Assembly (NCBI GenBank): GCA_902489215.1
Contig: CABTZE010000128.1
Span: 1 to 5,836 of the forward strand
Source: an uncultured Brevibacterium sp.
GTDB lineage: Bacteria > Actinomycetota > Actinomycetes > Actinomycetales > Brevibacteriaceae
Reading direction: 5' to 3'
DNA: 5,836 nt
In this document: piece after piece, positions 5,527 through 5,836 of the stretch
Layout of the letters: each line of letters begins with the position of its first letter
Numbering within the stretch: the first letter of the stretch is position 1
Position numbers and translations under genes: made by a program
The notes under the pieces: model-generated
The model's database searches: none
Told to the model about the DNA's origin: nothing
Seen by the model: the letters and a program-made list of their open reading frames with translations, nothing else

Positions 5527-5836
5527 CCACCTCGCGCATCCACCTGGTCCGCCACGGTGAAGTCGACAATCCCGACGGCATTCTCTACGGCCGTCTGCCC
5601 GGCTACGGGCTGACGGCCCGCGGACGTCAGATGGGCGAGCGGATCAGCGACTACTTCGCTGATGACCGCTTCAACGTGCGCGGCCTGGTGCGTTCGCCGC
5701 TGCTGCGCACGGCTCAGACAATCGCACCGCTGGCACAGTCGACCGGGCTCGAACCGGTTGTTGATGAGCGCGTGATCGAAGCTGGCAACCGCTTTGAGGG
5801 ACAGAAGGTCAACCGCTCCTCGGTTTTCTCACCGGC
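5523..5836 (+). CDS. Histidine phosphatase family protein (phosphoglycerate mutase-like), 3'-truncated by window
   Basis: The first 104 codons are visible, running off the window end. The RHGE motif (LVRHGEV, residues 8-14) contains Arg10 and the expected phospho-accepting His11. NPDGILYGRLPGYGLTARG (16-34) is the usual segment after it, VRSPLLRTAQTI (56-67) holds the second conserved arginine, and DERVIEAGNRFEG (81-93) carries the probable acid/base Glu86. The family dephosphorylates small phospho-compounds or proteins; the true substrate is unknown, and annotation as a glycolytic mutase would not be justified. ATG 5523 overlaps the hemL stop by 4 bases (ATGA) and follows GGGGAG (5512-5517) by 5 bases. 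From my memory of actinobacterial genomes, such a gene often sits between hemL and genes for a thioredoxin-like protein, CcdA, ResB and CcsA of cytochrome c maturation. Whether these follow here cannot be seen. Confidence 0.9.
   Translation, partial: MTTSRIHLVRHGEVDNPDGILYGRLPGYGLTARGRQMGERISDYFADDRFNVRGLVRSPLLRTAQTIAPLAQSTGLEPVVDERVIEAGNRFEGQKVNRSSVFSP

Noticed and set aside
72..5836. Search for mobile elements, CRISPR arrays, tRNA/rRNA genes or a new defence system
   Set aside because: The window is filled end to end by conserved tetrapyrrole genes with uniform composition; no direct-repeat arrays, transposase motifs or structured RNA genes were seen.

Overview
The window is a compact, single-strand tetrapyrrole (heme) biosynthesis operon from a high-GC Gram-positive bacterium, most likely an actinobacterium. 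This rests on several things: about 60-65% GC by eye with strong G/C preference at third codon positions; GTG starts; an actinobacterial-style HemD with an N-terminal methyltransferase-like domain; an Asp-substituted metal motif in HemB; and the order hemC-hemD-hemB-marR-hemL-histidine phosphatase. A Micrococcales lineage such as Brevibacterium is my best guess, but the genus cannot be fixed from sequence alone.

Layout, all on the + strand. Positions 1-71 hold either the end of an upstream gene (a stop at 52-54 in one frame) or more of the hemC N-terminus (the hemC frame is open to the window edge). Then come hemC (72-1142), hemD (about 1129-2736), hemB (2736-3731), a MarR-family regulator (3728-4189), hemL (about 4189-5526) and the first 104 codons of a histidine phosphatase (5523 to the window edge). 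Every junction from hemC onward overlaps by 1-14 bases with the starts chosen here, so there are no intergenic spaces and no room for a conventional internal promoter or terminator between genes. No RNA gene, mobile element or CRISPR array was seen.

Function. HemL makes 5-aminolevulinate from glutamate-1-semialdehyde (C5 pathway), HemB condenses two 5-aminolevulinates into porphobilinogen, HemC polymerises four porphobilinogens into hydroxymethylbilane, and HemD closes this to uroporphyrinogen III. Four consecutive steps of the common trunk are therefore present. The gene that supplies glutamate-1-semialdehyde (hemA) and the later steps lie outside the window. The MarR regulator between hemB and hemL is a good candidate for local control of the pathway. 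The terminal phosphatase resembles a protein often found downstream of hemL in actinobacteria, ahead of cytochrome c maturation genes.

Most of the window is ordinary core metabolism. The points worth a second look are the degenerate methyltransferase domain of HemD, the embedded MarR gene, the uncertain hemC start, the HemB metal-site and nearby substitutions, and a perfect 10-bp-stem hairpin inside hemD. I did not find a convincing undescribed system.
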